Notes: generated by a model from the sequence alone, not told the origin. A stretch of DNA of 64,000 nt from Portunus trituberculatus (GCF_017591435.1 NC_059301.1:35948884-36012883); one strand, 5' to 3'; counted from the stretch's first letter, positions 1-50,275 are shown. Translations and numbers: made by a program.

Positions 1-534
1 TGGAAAATGCAATATAAAGAAAGTGTAATTACATATTATAAATTAATCCCATAATTCTCATTTTTAGTGATTTTTTGTTATACTGAAATTTCACTAATAG
101 GATTATCGTACATTTCTACAACTGGGCTCCATAAAATCTAAATGTAAATTTGAGGATCTTAATTTTCATTTCATAAATTCTTATACATATTTCCACAATG
201 TCTACATTCCTTGATAGGTTCTTTAGTGGGAGACAATGACAGGAAGATATAACGTTGTCCCTTTTAGACACTGTTTTGTCTTCACCACCATAAACAGGTA
301 CTTTCCTTATATTCTCAACAATCCAAACTCATAATCACAGACAATGTCAACTATAAATACTTCTTTTCTATCTTACTGTACATATTCCTTCCTTAGCACA
401 CTACATTAAGTGAAAAAGAATCTGCAAAGTATGATGCAACGGACATGAACAACTGGTGGAGGCATGTACATGGCACCAAACCCCTGAATTTTGGGGAAAT
501 GGCAAAAGGAGAAGAGTAATCTACAATGGCTTAC
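1..534. other. AT-rich sequence downstream of SUPT7L exon 5
   Basis: This should be the last visible intron or the 3' region of SUPT7L. I see no convincing coding exon. An acceptor-like TTTGCAG lies next to position 421 on the minus strand, but splicing to it adds only four residues before a stop. Confidence 0.4.
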
Positions 535-17297
<16,763 letters not shown>

Positions 17298-17344
17298 CCT
17301 TAGTGGCAATGCTTCCTGCTGGCCTCTCTTTCTCTCCCTTTCCT

Positions 17345-18165
17345 AAGCAGTGATGGTGATGTCAGGGTAGGACAAAAAATTACGGATATTCTGATCTGGT
17401 CTTCCCTCAATGCTGCTCACCAATGACTTGCTCCATTATTTATACAAGTTTGTTTCTTCTTCAACATTCTGCTTACAGATCATCAAATCCTTGAGTTATT
17501 CAATGTGTCTCTGTTTAAGTACTTCTGTAAAAAAGGAGAAAAAAATCATAGTGGAGACCACAATGCATAAGTGTTAATAGGCTTCATTCTCTCCCTCACA
17601 CTCCCTCTTATTCTCCCCCTGACTGAGCATTTGGCCTCATCTAATGACCTTTATGATCTAAGATACATGCTTCAAATTACTGCCATTCTATATCTATTTG
17701 GTTGCAATGTCAGTGATATTTTCTTTTTTTGGAACAGATTAATCAATTTACCAATGATTTAAATGAGAAGTAAGGTTCCAGCTTGCATCCCAATCAGATT
17801 GCACCCAGGCTCAAGAAACAAATTAAAGACATACCCTGTGGCACCACTGTAATAATTTAAAAGTATGCATAGATTAAGGATAAAACAAACAAAAACTTAA
17901 TGAACACAAAAAAAAAACTAAGGACACAAAAAATATTTTAAACATGATTAAGGAAAATTAAGGAAGGAAAAAACAATACAAGAGAATATATCGAACTGCA
18001 ACAAGATAGGTAGAATCAAAAGCTTTTCATCTCATCAATTCCTCTCTTCTGATTGACTGTCTTCAGTCTCTATCTCATTGTTGCAACTGCATCTCTTGCT
18101 TATCTTCTACTATTATTTTCATGCCAACTGCTTTTCTTATCGAACTAATTGCATGCCTCTCCTTC
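17345..18165. other. Upstream of SUPT7L exon 1, no recognised element
   Basis: AT-rich sequence with several A/T-homopolymer runs. No coding exon, TIR or LINE motif was recognised. Confidence 0.35.
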
Positions 18166-18169
18166 CATA

Positions 18170-18495
18170 GGGAGGCAGTGGCATAGTGGATAAGGTGGTG
18201 AGCGTGGGATCGGGCAGACATCCACGCGTAGGTTCGAATCCCACCACGTACAGCCTTAAAACACTTTGCCATTTGTCGAATGGTTTAAAGTTACATACAT
18301 ATCACCATGATACCCACGTTCTAGGTGGTTGAACTCAAGATGAGCTTGGGCGGTGATATGGGCCCTAATATGGGTACCACTATAAATAAAATTGCCTGCG
18401 CCACTAATGGGCGGAAGCTGAACAGCGCTTCCCATACACTCTTCAAGTGTGCCTACAGGTGCTATAGGCCTTACCATAAAGAAAAGAAAAAAAAA
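18170..18495 (+). mobile_element. Second tRNA-derived SINE family
   Basis: An A-box-like TGGCATAGTGG (18179 onward) and a perfect B box GGTTCGAATCC (18231 onward) are spaced as in a tRNA. They are followed by a unique body of about 240 bases and an A-rich tail (18478-18496). The head does not fold into a clean cloverleaf, so it is a SINE and not a tRNA gene. It differs in sequence from the SINE at 6825. Confidence 0.7.
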
Positions 18496-19093
18496 ATAGC
18501 TTAATATATACCAGACTTTCTTCTTTATCTTACCTCTATTCTGTCCACCTCTCTACTACAAGTTAACGAGTTTTATCAATCATTCACTTCTCTTTTCTGT
18601 AAAAAAAGCAGTTTTTGTTGCCTACCATTAGTTCCTCTTCTACATAAAGAAATAAACTGATTAATAAAGGCCAATTTTCAGGGTATAAATTTACAACAGG
18701 TCTTTCCTTTGGCAAATATGGCCACTTGTCTACTTAGACATTTTTTTTTAGGAAATGCAAAATTTGGTTTATTTTGGCTTCCCAAAAAAATAAACCAAAG
18801 CAAACATAATATAACCCAGAGATGGGTAAAGCTTTTCAGTGCAAGAATCACATTAAAAAATTCACAATTTGAGAGTCAATATTTAAAAGACAAAAATCTA
18901 AAAGACAAAAATAAAAGGGTTTTAAAGAGAAAGCCACTCTCCCATGCATACACACACCTGTGGAAAGAAAACAAAATATTCATAATATTATTTGGCACTG
19001 CTTGGTAACTTTGTCTTTTAAATTTACTAACACTTGGGGAGCTTCATAAATTCCTTTGGTGGCAGCATAAGGTCCATGGGCCATAGTTTACCC

Positions 19094-19150
19094 ACATCTC
19101 ATCTAACCTAACCTAAGCCTAAACCTTACTTAACCTAACCTAACCTAAAC
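19094..19150. repeat. Degenerate (CCTAA)n telomere-like repeat
   Basis: Runs of TAACCTAACCTAA with interruptions match the arthropod telomeric motif TTAGG on the other strand. A few TTAGGTT motifs also occur at 19605-19635. The copies are few and imperfect. Confidence 0.6.
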
Positions 19151-19230
19151 TTAATATAACTCATCTTTTGGCATGATTTGTTGATTTGATTAATATGCAG
19201 AACCGGGCTTTGCACCCTATGCACACCACA

Positions 19231-19232
<2 letters not shown>

Positions 19233-19298
<66 letters not shown>
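19233..19298. repeat. (TA)n microsatellite
   Basis: A perfect TA array of about 33 units. Confidence 0.95.
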
Positions 19299-19299
<1 letters not shown>

Positions 19300-19639
19300 T
19301 TAGGTAGCATTCTTACTGTAATATATGTCTGTGAAGATTTTAATCTGCAGAAGTTCAATGTTCACCCAGGATAGTGCTCTGATATTTGAACAGACCCACG
19401 CAGTAACACCACAAACCTCATCACTACACTCCTCCACCTCTAACTCCTCTGATTTTATATGTTTTAACACATATAAGTACTACTTTAGTAGTCTTTACCA
19501 GTCTATTATGAATTTGTAGCTGATTTCGAGGGGGTCAATGGGGAGGGTATGGAGCCTCTGTCCCACTAGGTTGGGTAAAGGGAGGGGAGGCTGCATTATG
19601 TTAGGTTAAGTTAGGTTTCATTAGTTAGTTTAAATTAGA

Positions 19640-20990
19640 TTTTATCAGTATTTTAAGGATTTCTTTAGTCTTCTTACCTGGTGGACTTCCTATTCCCCAA
19701 ACAACCACTGATAAAGGTTATATAGAGAGTGGAGAGCCACTCTCTTTAGCTTGCAATGGACACTCACTATAATAATCAATGGTGCTTCATTCTATTCTTA
19801 GGTTTTGACAATCAAGAAATATCTAAGAATCCTTGGTGACGATCAAGCCTGAGGGCTCTCCAGTCCCCTAAAGCTGCTTCACGTCAACACTCAACACCAC
19901 TCGCGGGGCATTCGGGTTTATTTACGTCGCTTTATTCCCAACCCAAGCCATCACACCCACCTCAGGGATCTCTCCACCATTCTGGATATTTTTTTTACTT
20001 TGTTTGCTATCATCATCACCAAATTCAGAAACGATATCTAAGATATATGAATAACTTAACTTTCAGCTTACTAAACTAAGATACATGGATTTGGAATATT
20101 GTGAATTTCCATCAGTAACAGAAGAAAAAATCTTATGTAGGTAGTCTTATTTTACAACTAAACGATAGCTTAAGAATAAGAAACTGATGAAGATTCGTTT
20201 GCGTTTATGTTCATTATTTAACCATTTATGATGAAGTGAAACAGGTTATCAAAATAAAAATGAAGAAATTTTATTATGTGCGACTTTATTTATGTTCATG
20301 TTAATTTATCCTTCGACAATACCCACTCTATTCATTAGCTGCATTTTTTCATATATATCAATAGATTAATTCAATCCAATCTACGAAAACATAATATAAA
20401 AATGTACAAATATCTATATTAAGGCTGCTTAAAGTAGATGCGAGCCCCATGATTGGTCAGTAGCAGGGTCCAGGATTGTATGCCCGCGATTGGTTGGATG
20501 ACTGGCGCTCAAAAGGAGTAAGTGTAGTGTTTACTGTCTTGCCTGAAATTTGACATTCCTGAGAAACATATATTTAGAATAATCTCTTTATCAGACTTGT
20601 GAGACATTTGACAGGAACAAGGTGAGGAGAAACGCATAGCAGGAGGATTTGACTGGAATGTGAGAGTGAGGTGAGGAAGCCTAGACTTGTTGATTGGAGG
20701 TCTTGTCCCCCATAGCTGTGATGATGCACCGCTATTGCCAGACCAAGAGTCCTTCCCCTGGAGAACGATCTAATCTGGCACATATAAAGACTATATGCTG
20801 TGTAATTTGTCACACGAGGTTGATCTGACAGTCACTGTAGTAAATTGTCAAGTTTGAAATTTGATAGCTATTGCCCATTGGTGATGTCCCTGATGTGTGA
20901 AGGACGAGGAGAATCATAACTCAAACTGGAGTTAAACTCAAGGCTGTGGAAAGGAGGGACCGTCTCGCACATGTATCCAGTACGCCCCAC
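19640..20990. promoter_or_regulatory. Candidate divergent promoter region
   Basis: This lies between the SUPT7L start and the CENP-P-like gene and is the least repeat-like part of the spacer. Two reverse CCAAT boxes (GATTGGTCAG near 20452, GATTGGTTGG near 20489) sit about 37 bases apart, and a TTACGTCG motif lies near 19921. No TATA box is placed convincingly. No transcript evidence is available; the role is inferred from position. Confidence 0.3.
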
Positions 20991-21517
20991 ATAACATAAC
21001 ATAAATAATAGGATAACAAAGGGCCACCAGGGCCCATCTAGGTTATCCTGTATCAGTCGCACAGCGACATCGTCATCAGTACTTAAAGATACACTTACAA
21101 GTACACAATACATTATATACTAATTTTAAATATTTGGCCCATTAACAGGGCTAAGTCCTGCAGCGAAATCATCTACAATTTGTGGTCCCCATACATGGGG
21201 ATCATGTCTTGTTTAACTATAGTAAATTTCTTATAAAAACTATCATGCAGTGCTATACATAATTATAAATCTAATAAATTTAAGTGCTTATCTAATCTGT
21301 TTTAAACATTGTCAAACTAGTGCTATTTACAACCGTCTCTGGCAATGCATTCCAGAAGTCTACCACCCTATGACTAAAGAAATATTTTCTTATATCTAAC
21401 CTGCAGCCTTGCTTTCTAATCTTCCTGCCATGATTTCTAGTCCTATTTCCTCCTCTAAGGTAAAGAAAGATCTCACATCTATGTAGTTTGTATCTGAGAA
21501 CATTTTAAATAACTCTA

Positions 21518-24217
21518 TCATATCCCTCTTATACATCTCCTCTCAAATGAAAACATGTTTAATTCCTTTAATCTATCTCTATACTCCAGGCGCTTTAATG
21601 CTGGTATCATCCTAGTTGCTCTTCTCTGAACTGCTTCTAACATGTTGATATCCTGCCTATAGTGGGGTGACCAGGCCTGTATGCAATACTCTAAATGGGG
21701 CCTAACATAGGAATTATATAAGCTACGCACCACTTCCTTACTTTTATAACTAACATTTCTATTTATAAAACCCAGGATCCTATTTGCCCTATTTCTTGCT
21801 TCTAAACATTGCTTTGAAAATTTCATAGTCCTGTCTATCACTACTCCTAAATCCTTTCCTTCCTCTACTGCCTCTAGCCAACATCCCTCCATCTCATAGT
21901 TAAAGTTTGTGTTGTCTTTACCTAAATGCATAACCTGACACTTTTAGAATTAAACTCCATCTGCCACCTGTCTGCCCATGCTATCAGCCTGTCCAGGTCT
22001 CGTTGTATTCTGTAATTGTCCTTTTCACCCTGTACTGCACATGCTATCTTAGTATCATCTGCAAACTTTGATACTTTGCTACTAATTCCTATATCTAAAT
22101 CGTTAATGTACACCAAGAAAAGAAGAGGTCCTAGCACTGATCCTTGGGGTACCCCACTAACCACTTCCTTCCACTCAGACATTGCCCCATTTAATACTAC
22201 TCTCTGTTTCCTATCAGAAAGCCATTCACTAATCCAATCAACTAACCTACCCCTATCCCATGTAGTCTCAATTTGTACACTAGCCTCCTATGCGGTACCT
22301 TATCAAACGCCTTGCTAAAATCTAGATATATAACATCTATGCTATTTCCATCATCTAACTCCTTGGTAATATATTCTAAGATATCGAGCAAATTTGTAAG
22401 ACAGGACCTCCCTGATCTAAAGCCATGTTGGGTATCTCTAATTAATCTATTCTCATTTAAATGCTCCCAAATACTACCCTTAATGATTTTCTCTAGTATC
22501 TTACATACTATACTAGTTAAACTGATCGGTCTATAATTATTCGCATCATCCTTCCTACCTTTTTAAATATTGGAGTAACATTAGCTAACTTCCAGTCCTG
22601 AGGTATCTCAGCAAACCTAAGTGATCTTTCAAAGATTAACTTAAGTGCTTCAGAAATACTGTCTACACCCTCCCTAAGTACTCTGGCATGTAGCTCATCA
22701 GGACCACTAGCTTTCCTATCGTCTAGTTCAAGAATAAATTTCCTAATAATTCCCGGTTTTATATCAATATTTTCTAAAGCTCTTAAACTACTCGTCGCAC
22801 TGTTTGTAACAGGATTTCCTATTCTTTCCTAGTAAATACTGAAGAAAATTGTTCATTCAATAATTCTACTATGTCTTCATTTTGATCCACTACTACACCA
22901 TCTTTTCTGAGTGGTCCAATCCTATCCTTATTTCTTTTATCACTGACCTTGTAATAACTATATAATTTTTGGGATCTTTACTCCCAGCTCTAGCTAGTTT
23001 TATCTCTGCCTGCCTTTTACTTTTTTTATAACCTTACTCAAATCATCTCTGACCTGTCTGTACCTAATCAAATCTACATCTTCCCACTTTTCTGCAACTC
23101 TCTGTATGCCCTCTTCTTCTCTCTGATCTGGCTACCTATCTCATGAGTCCACCATAATGGCTTCCTGTTTCTCTGCCTTATATCTTTGTAAGGGATACAC
23201 TGCATCACTATACCCTTTACTACAACCTTAAAAATATCCCACATCTCCTGTGCAGTTTTATTTCCAAAACTATCTTCCCAGTTTACCTCTCCTAATAACT
23301 GACGTAACCTACCATAATTGCCTTTCTGATAGTTTGGGACTCTAGTCTTATTCACTATATTATCCCTACTGGAATTAATGATAAATCTAATTATATGATG
23401 GTCACTGTTTGCTAAAGTCTCTCCTACCTCAACTTCCTTTAAACAATGCTCAATATTTGTTAGTACTATGTCTAAAACCTTCCTCCCCCTAGTAGGTTTA
23501 TCTACCATCTGCACTAAATAGTTATCCTGAAAACTTTCCATAAACTTATTTTCACTAGCATCTCCTACCATCCTCTCCCAGTTTACTGACTTAAGATTAA
23601 AATCCCCTAAGATAATTGTCTGACTAGTACACCCCCTATTTATCTCATCTACCATAAGGTTGTCTACATCTGCTGACTGGTTAGGTGGTCTATAAAAGCT
23701 CCTACTCTAATAACCTTACTTTTGTTTACTCTAACATCCAGCCATAAGGACTCTACTCTGTTATCTACCTTAATACCATTAACCTGACTGGAAATGAAGG
23801 ATTTTTTTACATAAATAACTACTCCACCTATCCTACCAATTCTCTGGTGTAAATACATAATGTATCCATCTACTTCATATTCTTTCCTATTTTCCTAAAC
23901 TTTTCCTCATTTACCCATGCCTCTGTGACACATACAACATCTAAGTCCTCCTCAACTATATAACTAGATAACTCGTCCTTCTTGTTCCTAAGACTCCTGG
24001 CATTTACATAAAAACATTTAAGTCCTGCTACCTTCCTAGATGCTGTCTCCTTATTTGGAATCCTAATCTTATTCTCTCCTATTTGCACCTGGAAATCTTT
24101 CCTAATCTTTTCACTATCTCTGTTTATCCTATCTAATTTATGTCTAGCATCTTTCTTCTGGAATGCATTTGCTACCTCACCCCTACACTCCATCCCAACT
24201 CCCCTCCAGACATCCAC
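21518..24217 (-). pseudogene. CR1-like ORF2: endonuclease and reverse transcriptase, frameshifted
   Basis: Endonuclease: FYVNARSLRNKKDELSSYI and VVCVTEAWV (catalytic Glu) at 24217-23870; ILGDFNLKSVNWERM and ANSDHHIIRF (catalytic Asp and His) at 23655-23074. Reverse transcriptase: SGVPQGSVLGPLLFLVYIND and the FADD active site at 22182-21922, then the thumb and C-terminal part (LEYCIQAWSPHY, QRRATRMIPAL) at 21931-21518. The region 22560-23070 is in broken frames. The catalytic residues are retained, but no single frame spans them. Confidence 0.85.
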
Positions 24218-24443
24218 TCAGCACATCCACACCCTTCCTACTCAGATGCACACCATCCCTAGCATACAAATCCTTCGCCCATAGAACCTATCCCATACAT
24301 CCACAAAGCTGACACCCACATCCTTACACATCCCTTTTACCCGATCATTCACACCAATGGCTCTAGACAACCATTCCTGCTAACATACACACGAGGCAAG
24401 ATTCCTGACACTACACACCTCCTACCACTCTCCCTTATCTTGC

Positions 24444-25308
24444 CTAACATTTCCGAAATCTTGCCACTAACTCCTCCGACCCACCTGCTCTGACATCGTT
24501 CCCACCTACGTGCAAAACTACTACACCCTCCCTCTCCATCCCCCCAACCCTCTTCTGCACCTCCTCACTCACTGCCTTCACACCTGCACCAGGCATACAC
24601 ACGTTCGTCCTCCTATCCCTGTCTTTCCCACAGAAAGTGCTATCTAAATACCTAACCTGAGAGTCACCCACCACACACACCTGAGGTGTGCTAGGCACAA
24701 CCATCCTCCTCCTCTCCTCTACCCCCTTCTTTCTCCTTTCACTCACCACAACCACTTCATTCACTCCACTCTCACTCTCCCTCCCCTCCAACAAACCGAA
24801 CCTATTTTCACACTCAACAGGTTTAGTCCTATCCTCCCTAACTGCCTCCGCTTTCCTTCCCTCGCAACCTGCCATCTCTGCCCATCCTGACTACTATCTT
24901 TCCCAGTCTGGCTCGCCTGCTCCCTCTTCCCCACTCTGCTCTTCCCGACAGAGGGCCAAGCCACCCTGTCGCCCTCAGAAGGTCCAACCTTCGGCCTAAC
25001 ACTGATCTCCTGCCTAATTTTTTCCACTGCCTCCCCAAGCCTCTTAACCTCCTCCTTCAACTCAAAGATGAGAACTTCGTTCGCACTTTTCCCTCACTTA
25101 GCTTTCTGATTTCCTCTCGCAATTCTCGGTGCTCAAGAGAAAGAACTAAATTCTCGCTCTTGAGCCTACACACCATACACTCAGAAAAGTCAACGACCTT
25201 CCTGTCATGCCCACACATCTCACACACAACAAACTCTCCCAATCCCACCTCAACACTCTCTTTCACGCACTCAATCACACTCTGATATACCTCAGTAGCT
25301 ACCGTCAT
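24444..25308 (-). pseudogene. CR1-like ORF1: zinc finger, coiled coil, SGNH esterase
   Basis: Three overlapping frames together make the protein. 25308-25057 has CEMCGHDRKVVDFSECMVC, a four-cysteine finger, then a heptad-rich helix (LSLEHRELREEIRKLSEG). 25060-24761 is a basic linker. 24875-24444 carries an SGNH/GDSL hydrolase signature: VCVVGDSQVRYLDSTF (GDS) and VVLHVGGNDVRAGG (GND). Esterase domains of this kind are found in ORF1 proteins of CR1-group LINEs. Frameshifts between the pieces show that it is dead. Confidence 0.75.
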
Positions 25309-25882
25309 ACTAATTTACAATCTGTTAACTCACAAACAAATAAAAATACTTGGTGACGGCGGGTTGGGGGAACCGCGGTGGTGGGGGGGCCTAAGTGAGG
25401 TCAACTAATCCTCTTTCAAGGTCAACTTGACGGTTACAAGCCTAGTCTCCTCGCTCTACCAAAATACTTTTAACTCACAAACACTGATTCTAACCACTAT
25501 TTCACACTAATCTAACACTTGCAGTACACACTTTCACTTCACTAACACTCAAAAGCACCACACACAGACACCAAGCACAAACACCACTCGCTAACTATAA
25601 AAACCACAGCCAAAAACGGAGCGCACACACAACAAGTCCACTCGCCACCGCAGCTACTACTTCTACACTTCCCTGTATCTCTGCTCCTCTCCCAACTTCA
25701 ACTTCGACTTAGCCATCTGAAGTCGGGATGGCCGCAGAGGTCAGACACCCTCCTTAATAACTTAAACAAAGCATGCTATTTTACTGACAGATTAGGCCAT
25801 ATCAGATGATTTCTTGGCTACAAGATAAAGCTAATATTTAGGATTATGAACCACATCTTTATTTTGTGTTAATGTGTCTGCC

Positions 25883-26084
<202 letters not shown>

Positions 26085-26125
26085 TAAGGCTTTGATCCCT
26101 CTGTCAACTTTTCTTCATTAACTTT

Positions 26126-26840
26126 TGCAACATTCGCAGTCTTAGATCTATTTTCATTCTGTAGAACACCACCTCTCCTCTTTTAAACATCACCTTTTCT
26201 TCATCGAAACACAAAGTTCTGTCTGAGGCAACTGACAGTAGTCCTTTATTATGTTCTCTTCTACTCTATATATCCTCATTTTTGCTCCAAAGCTGGATGT
26301 TGCAACTATGTGCACAACAATTTGACTTGCTCTTGTGGCCCATGCTCTTGAATCTTCTGAATTTCTCACCTTCTAGCTTCAACTCAAAAATCACTCTAAC
26401 TAAATTTATCTGTACTGTCTACCTCTCCCCTAACTCCTCCAACTATAAGAAATTCTCATAGTACTCAACTTCCAAAGTGGAGCACATTCTATCTCTAGTC
26501 CTTTATGGAGATCTCCATTCTTGGAGATTTCAATGTTCACCACCAGCTTTGGCTTTCCTCTCCCTTCACTGACCATCCTGGTGAACTAGGCTTCAACTTT
26601 GCTATCCTCCATGACTTAGAGCAACTGGTGCAAAACCAGTTACTCATATTCCTGACTGTCTTGGAGATACACCCAATACTCTTGACTTTTTCCTTACCTC
26701 TAATCCTTCTGCTTATGCTTGTTGCCCGATCTTCTCTATTGGGTTCCTCTAATCATAATCTCATATCTATATCTTGCCCTAGGGATAAGCTGAAAAAAAG
26801 TCAACTTGAAAGCTATCTATTTGGAATTAAAATTATGTAG
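26126..26840 (+). pseudogene. LINE endonuclease fragment
   Basis: The plus frame 26505-26840 reads ISILGDFNVHHQLWLSSPFT, then LGFNFAILHDLEQLVQN and LGSSNHNLISISCP. These are the GDFN and SDH-type motifs of an APE endonuclease from a Jockey-like LINE; the final Asp before His reads Asn (SNH), so the active site is damaged. Upstream frames to about 26126 look like decayed N-terminal parts. It is the opposite strand to the relic at 12440-13640, and the two could be the same family. Confidence 0.65.
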
Positions 26841-26844
26841 AACA

Positions 26845-27294
26845 TTAATCAATTCACTGTCAACAGAAAAATATGAAAAATGTCAGAAAATCATTGCTTG
26901 GATGAAACTATAAATTGTCCAACATAGTTCCAGGTAATGGAGGTGATGCACAGGAACATGCCAGATATCATTCTCCTAGTGACTTTTTGCATAATCCTGT
27001 GCTCCTGGGGAATCTGAATTTAGAGATGCTACTTCAGCACGTGGGTTTTGTTATGTGATAAGAGAATGTAGTCACTTTGCAAGCTTTCTTTCTCTCACCC
27101 ATTTTGTCTTCCTCTAATCCAAGAGTTAACCAGCTTTCTTAATATTTAATCCTTCTTAATCCCTTTTTCCAGTATACTTTGGAATGTCCTGCCCACTTCT
27201 GTATTCTCTCTTTTCTATGACTTGTGCTATTTTAAGAGGGAGGTTCCAAAACAATTAGCTGCCAATTTGGATGATGTATTTGGTCATTGTCTGT

Positions 27295-27298
<4 letters not shown>
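26845..27298. other. Spacer before the CENP-P-like gene
   Basis: No element is recognised. A 5' UTR exon of the downstream gene could lie here or further upstream. Confidence 0.3.
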
Positions 27299-27374
<76 letters not shown>

Positions 27375-27419
27375 CTCCCTCCCTCCCTCCCTCCCTCCCT
27401 CCCTCCCTCCCTCCCTCCT
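27299..27419. repeat. (TC)n followed by (TCCC)n
   Basis: About 36 TC units run into about a dozen TCCC units. The array ends 78 bases before the first coding-exon acceptor of the CENP-P-like gene, so it extends the pyrimidine-rich side of that acceptor. Confidence 0.95.
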
Positions 27420-27499
27420 ATACTTGTGCCCATTACACATAAAAAGAGATGAGCTCAGTGAACACCTGTATTGTATTGATAACCATTTTTCCTGCAGCC

Positions 27500-47810
<20,311 letters not shown>

Positions 47811-48075
47811 GTAAGTTTATACATGAGAACATTGCAAGATTTTCTTTATTGAAATATGGTTAAGACATGTTAGTCATCTTATTGAAGATGCATGTTTTCT
47901 GAAGGTGTTAGGGAGCTTGTAATTCTCTGACTCTTTGTGGTCATAGACAATCTCTTCTCAAATGTTCATGCTTTTCGTGTCTTCTTCAGACACCACCTTT
48001 CCATCTTTGAGTCGTCTGTCTCCACTTTTGGAGCTCCAGTGCTAACTTCTTTCAGAAATACATATACAGTGTATA

Positions 48076-48183
<108 letters not shown>

Positions 48184-48215
48184 GGTGTGGTGGGTGTGGG
48201 TGGGTGTGTGAGAAG

Positions 48216-48467
48216 GAGTGTATTTATCTAGTTGTATTGTACAGGGTTCGAGCAGGGCTCATAGTGTCCTGTCTCCATATCCCCACTTATTTCACTTTTC
48301 TTTAAAGCTATGCACATTATGTGCTGCAACTTCATCATTCAATGCATTTTACTTTTCCACCATTCTGTGTGGAAAACTGTTTTTTCAAATGTCATTCACA
48401 CACTGCCACCTCCTAATTTTCTTTGCATGTCCTCTTGTCCTTCCAGCTTCTGTCACCAGCACCAGGT
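48216..48467 (-). mobile_element. LINE 3' fragment (array copy E)
   Basis: The minus-strand 3' end (TAGTTGTATTGTACAGGG, GAGCAGGGCTCATAGTGTCC in plus reading) is shared with copies D and C. It stops at ACCAGGTC. A further piece at 49307-49350 probably belongs to the same copy, after the inserted CR1-like fragment and with about 70 bases lost. Confidence 0.7.
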
Positions 48468-49306
48468 CTGATTCGGATGCCATGGCCTTGCAGGCAGACC
48501 TGGATAGGATGAAAGAATGGACAGATAGATGCCAAATGCAGTTCAATATTAACAAATGCAGGGTACTGGGCATAGGTAGAGATAATCCAAGCAATAGGTA
48601 CACGATAGATTACGTGGCACTAGGAAGTTCCAAGCATGAGAAAGATTTAGGAGTCATAGTTAGCTCTGGTCTCAGTACAAGGAAGCAATGTATTGAGGCC
48701 AGAAATAAGGCAAATAGAGTATTAGGATTAATTTTTAGAAGTGTTAAAAGCAGAAGTTCCAAAGTAATACTGAAATTATACTTGGCATTGGTCAGGCCAC
48801 ATCTTGACTATGTAGTACAATTCTGGTCCCCACATTTTAGGAAGGATATAGCTCTATTGGAGTCAGTGCAAAGGAGGATGACTAAAAAGATACAGGGAAT
48901 AAGGGATATTCCCTATGAAGAGAGACTGAAAAAACTCAATCTGCTTTCCTTAGAGATATGTAGGTTAAGAGGAGACCTGATAGAAGTATTTAAGTGGTAT
49001 AAGGGTTTTAACAAAGGGGACATGGATCAATAGAAGGGACAGAACCACAAATAATGGGTTTAAACTTGAAAAATTCAGGTTTAGGAAAGAAATGGGAAGA
49101 AACTGGTTTTCAAATAGAGTGGTTGATGAGTGGAATGGTCTCAGTGGTCATGTAGTCAGGGCTGAGTCAATAGGGAGCTTTAAAAGAAGGTTAGATGAGT
49201 TCATGGATGGGGTTGATAGATTGAATTAGGTATCTTAAACACACAGGGACTGCCTCATATAGGCCTGGCGGCCTCTGGTAGCTTCCCTCTTTTCTTATGT
49301 TCTTAA
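48468..49306 (+). pseudogene. CR1-like LINE 3' fragment, plus strand
   Basis: The frame reads MALQADLDRMKEWTDRCQMQ, CIEARNKANRVLGLIFRSV, LVRPHLDYVVQFWSPHF and ERLKKLNLLSLEICRLRGDL, the palm-to-C-terminal region after the FADD box. After a stop the C terminus FSNRVVDEWNGLSGHVV follows. The 3' end reads TTCTTATGTTCTTA, a CR1-type tail. It is 5' truncated and lies within the opposite-strand LINE copy E. Confidence 0.8.
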
Positions 49307-49352
49307 GGTCTCCTCTTTCTCTTCTATCTTATAAGGTTAGCAATCCCAGTGT

Positions 49353-50232
49353 GAATTTACCTAGTTGTATTTTACAGGGTTTGAGCAGGGCTCATAGTGT
49401 CCTGTCTCCATATTTCCATTTATCTAGTTTTTTTTTAAAGTTATGCACACTATGTGCTGTGACAATTCCATTATCCAATGCATTCCATTTTTCCATCATT
49501 CTGTGTGGAAAACTGTATTTTCCAATATCCTTCACACACTGCCTCATCCTGATCTTCTTTTCATGTCCTCTTGTCCTTCCATCTCCTTCCGTCAACAGCA
49601 CCAGGTCTTCTTTGTCTATCTTTTCAATACCATTTTCTATCTTATACATTGTTATTAGGTCCCCATGTTCTCTTGTATCTTGTAAGGTTGGCAGTCCCAT
49701 TTCCTTTAGTCATTCTTCATATGTGAGGTCCTTTAATTCTGGCACAATCTTTGTAGCAATCTTCTGTATTCTTTCCAATTTTCTATATCCTTTTTAGAGC
49801 TCGGAGACCATACCACTGCTGCATATTCCAGCCTTGGGCGTATCATGCTTGTGATGATTTTTTTTTCCATCATATTTTTATCCATGTAATGAAATGCCAT
49901 TCTTATATTAGTCAACATTTTATATGATAGTCCAAATATCTTGCTTATGTGTTTATCAGGCCTCAGATTTTCTTGTATGATCACACTCAAGATTTTTTTC
50001 CTCTTTAGTCTTCATTATTTGTTCCTCTCCTATCAAATAGTTCCATACTGGTCTTCTCTTACTCTTTCTTAGTTCCATTATGTGACATTTCTTGGCATTA
50101 AATTGCAATTTCCACTTCTTGCTCCATTCATAGATCTTGTTTAAATCTTCCTGCAACAGCAGACAGTCCTCTCTGGTTTTGATAACTCTTAGCAACTTTG
50201 CTTCATCAGCAAATAAATTTATATTAACTGTT
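49353..50232 (-). pseudogene. LINE 3' fragment (array copy D)
   Basis: Minus frames include IYEWSKKWKLQFNAKKCHIM, MLTNIRMAFHYMDKNMMEKK, TSMIRPRLEYAAVVWSP and MGLPTLQDTREHGDLITMYK. This is the RT C-terminal third; it is 5' truncated at 50232. Confidence 0.8.
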
Positions 50233-50239
50233 TATCCCA

Positions 50240-50242
<3 letters not shown>

Positions 50243-50275
<33 letters not shown>

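Larger units (their letters stand above)
20991..25720 (-). mobile_element. CR1-like LINE, near full length, broken
   Basis: Reading on the minus strand, a GC-rich 5' region (25720-25320) is followed by an ORF1 with a zinc finger, coiled coil and SGNH esterase, then an ORF2 with endonuclease and reverse transcriptase. The 3' region ends in a short TTATG repeat tail at 20991-21005. An esterase-bearing ORF1 is known from the CR1 clade. At least six frame breaks inactivate it. It occupies the spacer between the two host genes. Confidence 0.8.

Noticed and set aside
406..421. Short terminal SUPT7L exon after a TTTGCAG acceptor
   Set aside because: It adds only GFFFT before a stop and has no similarity to the SUPT7L C terminus; no polyadenylation signal is evident.
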